This document shows positions 5,568-6,601 of a stretch of 6,601 bases of DNA, in pieces (the stretch's first letter is position 1; each line of letters starts with the position of its first letter). This stretch comes from Candidatus Dormiibacterota bacterium. Lineage in GTDB: Bacteria; Chloroflexota; Dormibacteria; Aeolococcales; Aeolococcaceae. Below the pieces are notes generated by a model, which was not told the DNA's origin, made no database searches, and saw only the letters and a list, made by a program, of their open reading frames with translations. A program made the translations under genes and the position numbers. The stretch covers positions 1 to 6,601 of the forward strand of contig JAFAJR010000191.1 of assembly GCA_019236085.1 (NCBI GenBank), written 5' to 3'.

Positions 5568-5574
5568 GCCGGGC

Positions 5575-6601
5575 GTGGACGTCCGCCTCAACGAAGAGCA
5601 GCTGATGATCCGGCAGACGGTGCGCGAGCTGGCGCGCGATCGCATCGCGCCCCGCGCTGCCGAGATCGATCGGACCGGGGAGTTCCCCTGGGACGTCGTC
5701 GAGCTGTTCCGCTCGCACGACCTGTTTGCCCTGCCCTTCCCTCCGGAGCACGGCGGTCTCAGCGGCAGCGCGCTCACGCTCAATCTGGCCATCGAGGAGA
5801 TCGCCAAAGTGTGTGCCACCAGCGCCCTCATCCTCGCGGTGCAGGCGCTGGGCGGGTACCCGATCATGCTGGCGGGCAGCGAGGACCAGAAGCAGCGCCT
5901 GCTGCCGGATCTCGCGTCCGGGCAGAAGCTCTGTGCATACGCGCTGAGCGAACCCGGCGCCGGCAGCGACCCGGCAGGCATGGAGACGCGGGCCGAGCGG
6001 CACGGTGAGGAGTACGTCATCACCGGCAGCAAGATCTGGATCACGGATGGCGGCGTTGCCGACACCATCACTGTTTTTGCCAAGACAGACCCCAACGGCG
6101 GAGCTCGCGGCGTGTCGGCCTTCGTGCTGGAAGACGCGCGGGAGCTGCGAGGGTTCACCGCAACCACCATCCACGGCAAGCTGGGCATACGCGGCAGCAA
6201 CACCGCTGAGCTGCATCTCGACGAGGTGGTCGTGCCGGCCGCCAACCGTCTGGGAGACGAGGGTGATGGCTTTCGTATCGCCATGCGCGTCCTGGACCGC
6301 TCGCGTCCCGGCGTCGCGGCGCAGGCGCTGGGCATCGCCCAGGGAGCGCTCGACTACGCGGTCGGCTACGCCAAGGAGCGGAGGCAGTTCGGCAAGGCGA
6401 TCGCCGCTTTCCAGGGCATCCAGTTCATGGTCGCGGACATGGAGGCACAGACCGCAGCCGCACGGGCGATGGTCTACCAGGCGTCGCAGCTCATTGATGA
6501 CAAGAGCCCGGATGTGACGCACTTCGCCGCCATCGCCAAGCTGCTTGCCGGTGACGCGGCGATGACGGTCACCACCGATGCTGTGCAGATCCTCGGCGGG
6601 T
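5575..6601 (+). CDS. Acyl-CoA dehydrogenase (ACAD3), C-terminus beyond the window
   Basis: The first 342 residues of an acyl-CoA dehydrogenase; the frame runs open to the window edge, so roughly the last 40 residues are missing. Seen: MDVRLNEEQLMIRQTVRELARD, YALSEPGAGSD (122-132), ITGSKIWITDGG (147-158) with the Trp that stacks near the flavin in many ACADs, VVPAANRLGDEGDGFRIAM, SRPGVAAQALGIAQGALDYA, the FAD-contact segment ERRQFG (268-273) and DAVQILGG at the very end (335-342). The catalytic Glu of the EGT motif lies outside and cannot be checked. Features such as DRSRPGVAAQALG point to the medium-chain-like ACAD group common in high-GC bacteria. The GTG at 5575 gives the canonical start; an in-frame ATG at 5605 would cut the first helix. 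It is divergent from the acetyltransferase gene and probably begins a separate transcript. Confidence 0.94.
   Translation, partial: MDVRLNEEQLMIRQTVRELARDRIAPRAAEIDRTGEFPWDVVELFRSHDLFALPFPPEHGGLSGSALTLNLAIEEIAKVCATSALILAVQALGGYPIMLAGSEDQKQRLLPDLASGQKLCAYALSEPGAGSDPAGMETRAERHGEEYVITGSKIWITDGGVADTITVFAKTDPNGGARGVSAFVLEDARELRGFTATTIHGKLGIRGSNTAELHLDEVVVPAANRLGDEGDGFRIAMRVLDRSRPGVAAQALGIAQGALDYAVGYAKERRQFGKAIAAFQGIQFMVADMEAQTAAARAMVYQASQLIDDKSPDVTHFAAIAKLLAGDAAMTVTTDAVQILGG

Noticed and set aside
4936..6522. Long minus-strand open frame (528 codons) extending upstream of the acetyltransferase
   Set aside because: Only the last 188 codons match a GNAT protein. The upstream part is antisense to ACAD3, is rich in His/Arg/Gln typical of GC-rich shadow frames, and shows no domain.
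1..6601. CRISPR arrays, tRNA/rRNA genes, insertion sequences, riboswitches, toxin-antitoxin pairs
   Set aside because: No regular repeat-spacer pattern, tRNA-like cloverleaf, transposase or long terminal inverted repeats was seen. The Xre/membrane pair was considered as a toxin-antitoxin module, but four transmembrane segments and the CylR2-like HTH fit a regulator/membrane-partner pair better.

Overview
The window is a GC-rich bacterial chromosome segment, roughly two-thirds GC by eye. It is tightly packed and carries acyl-CoA catabolism genes. It contains the 3' end of a succinyl-CoA ligase alpha-subunit gene, a small regulator/membrane-protein pair, a four-gene beta-oxidation-type operon, an acetyltransferase gene, and the 5' part of a third acyl-CoA dehydrogenase gene. 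Gene content, frequent GTG starts and promoters that abut start codons suit a high-GC aerobic lineage such as Chloroflexota or Actinomycetota. No marker gene fixes the taxonomy, so this is a weak inference. No tRNA, rRNA, CRISPR array, transposase or other mobile element was seen.

Layout. Positions 1-291 (+) are the C-terminus of SucD, with the phospho-histidine loop. Converging on it with a one-base gap is a minus-strand pair: a 69-residue Xre/CylR2-type regulator (884-675) and a four-helix membrane protein (703-293) whose start is nested in the regulator gene. The 80 bp between the regulator and the first acyl-CoA dehydrogenase (ACAD1) hold three copies of the half-site CTTGACA/TGTCAAG. Two of them form an inverted repeat that supplies back-to-back -35 boxes for the divergent genes. 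Positions 965-4910 (+) are a compact operon: ACAD1, a DinB-fold protein (ATGA overlap), an acetyl-CoA acetyltransferase/thiolase (4-nt gap), and ACAD2 (11-bp overlap). A GNAT acetyltransferase (5502-4936, minus) converges on ACAD2 across paired hairpins, including an 18-bp perfect palindrome. It is divergent from ACAD3 (5575 to the window end, +, cut off before its catalytic Glu).

How the genes work together. ACADs oxidise acyl-CoA to enoyl-CoA and thiolase cleaves 3-ketoacyl-CoA, so the operon supplies the first and last steps of a beta-oxidation-like pathway. Hydratase and hydroxyacyl-CoA dehydrogenase are not in the window. SucD belongs to the TCA cycle or to the succinyl-CoA end of propionyl-CoA metabolism. 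The DinB-fold protein has no known role in such a pathway.

The points most worth a second look are these. (1) ACAD2 keeps the catalytic Glu but has lost two conserved FAD-contact segments, which suggests a heteromeric partner subunit. (2) The Xre operator overlaps both divergent promoters. (3) A TAnnnT -10 box lies 6-10 nt upstream of five of the starts, implying leaderless mRNAs. I did not find a clearly novel multi-gene system.
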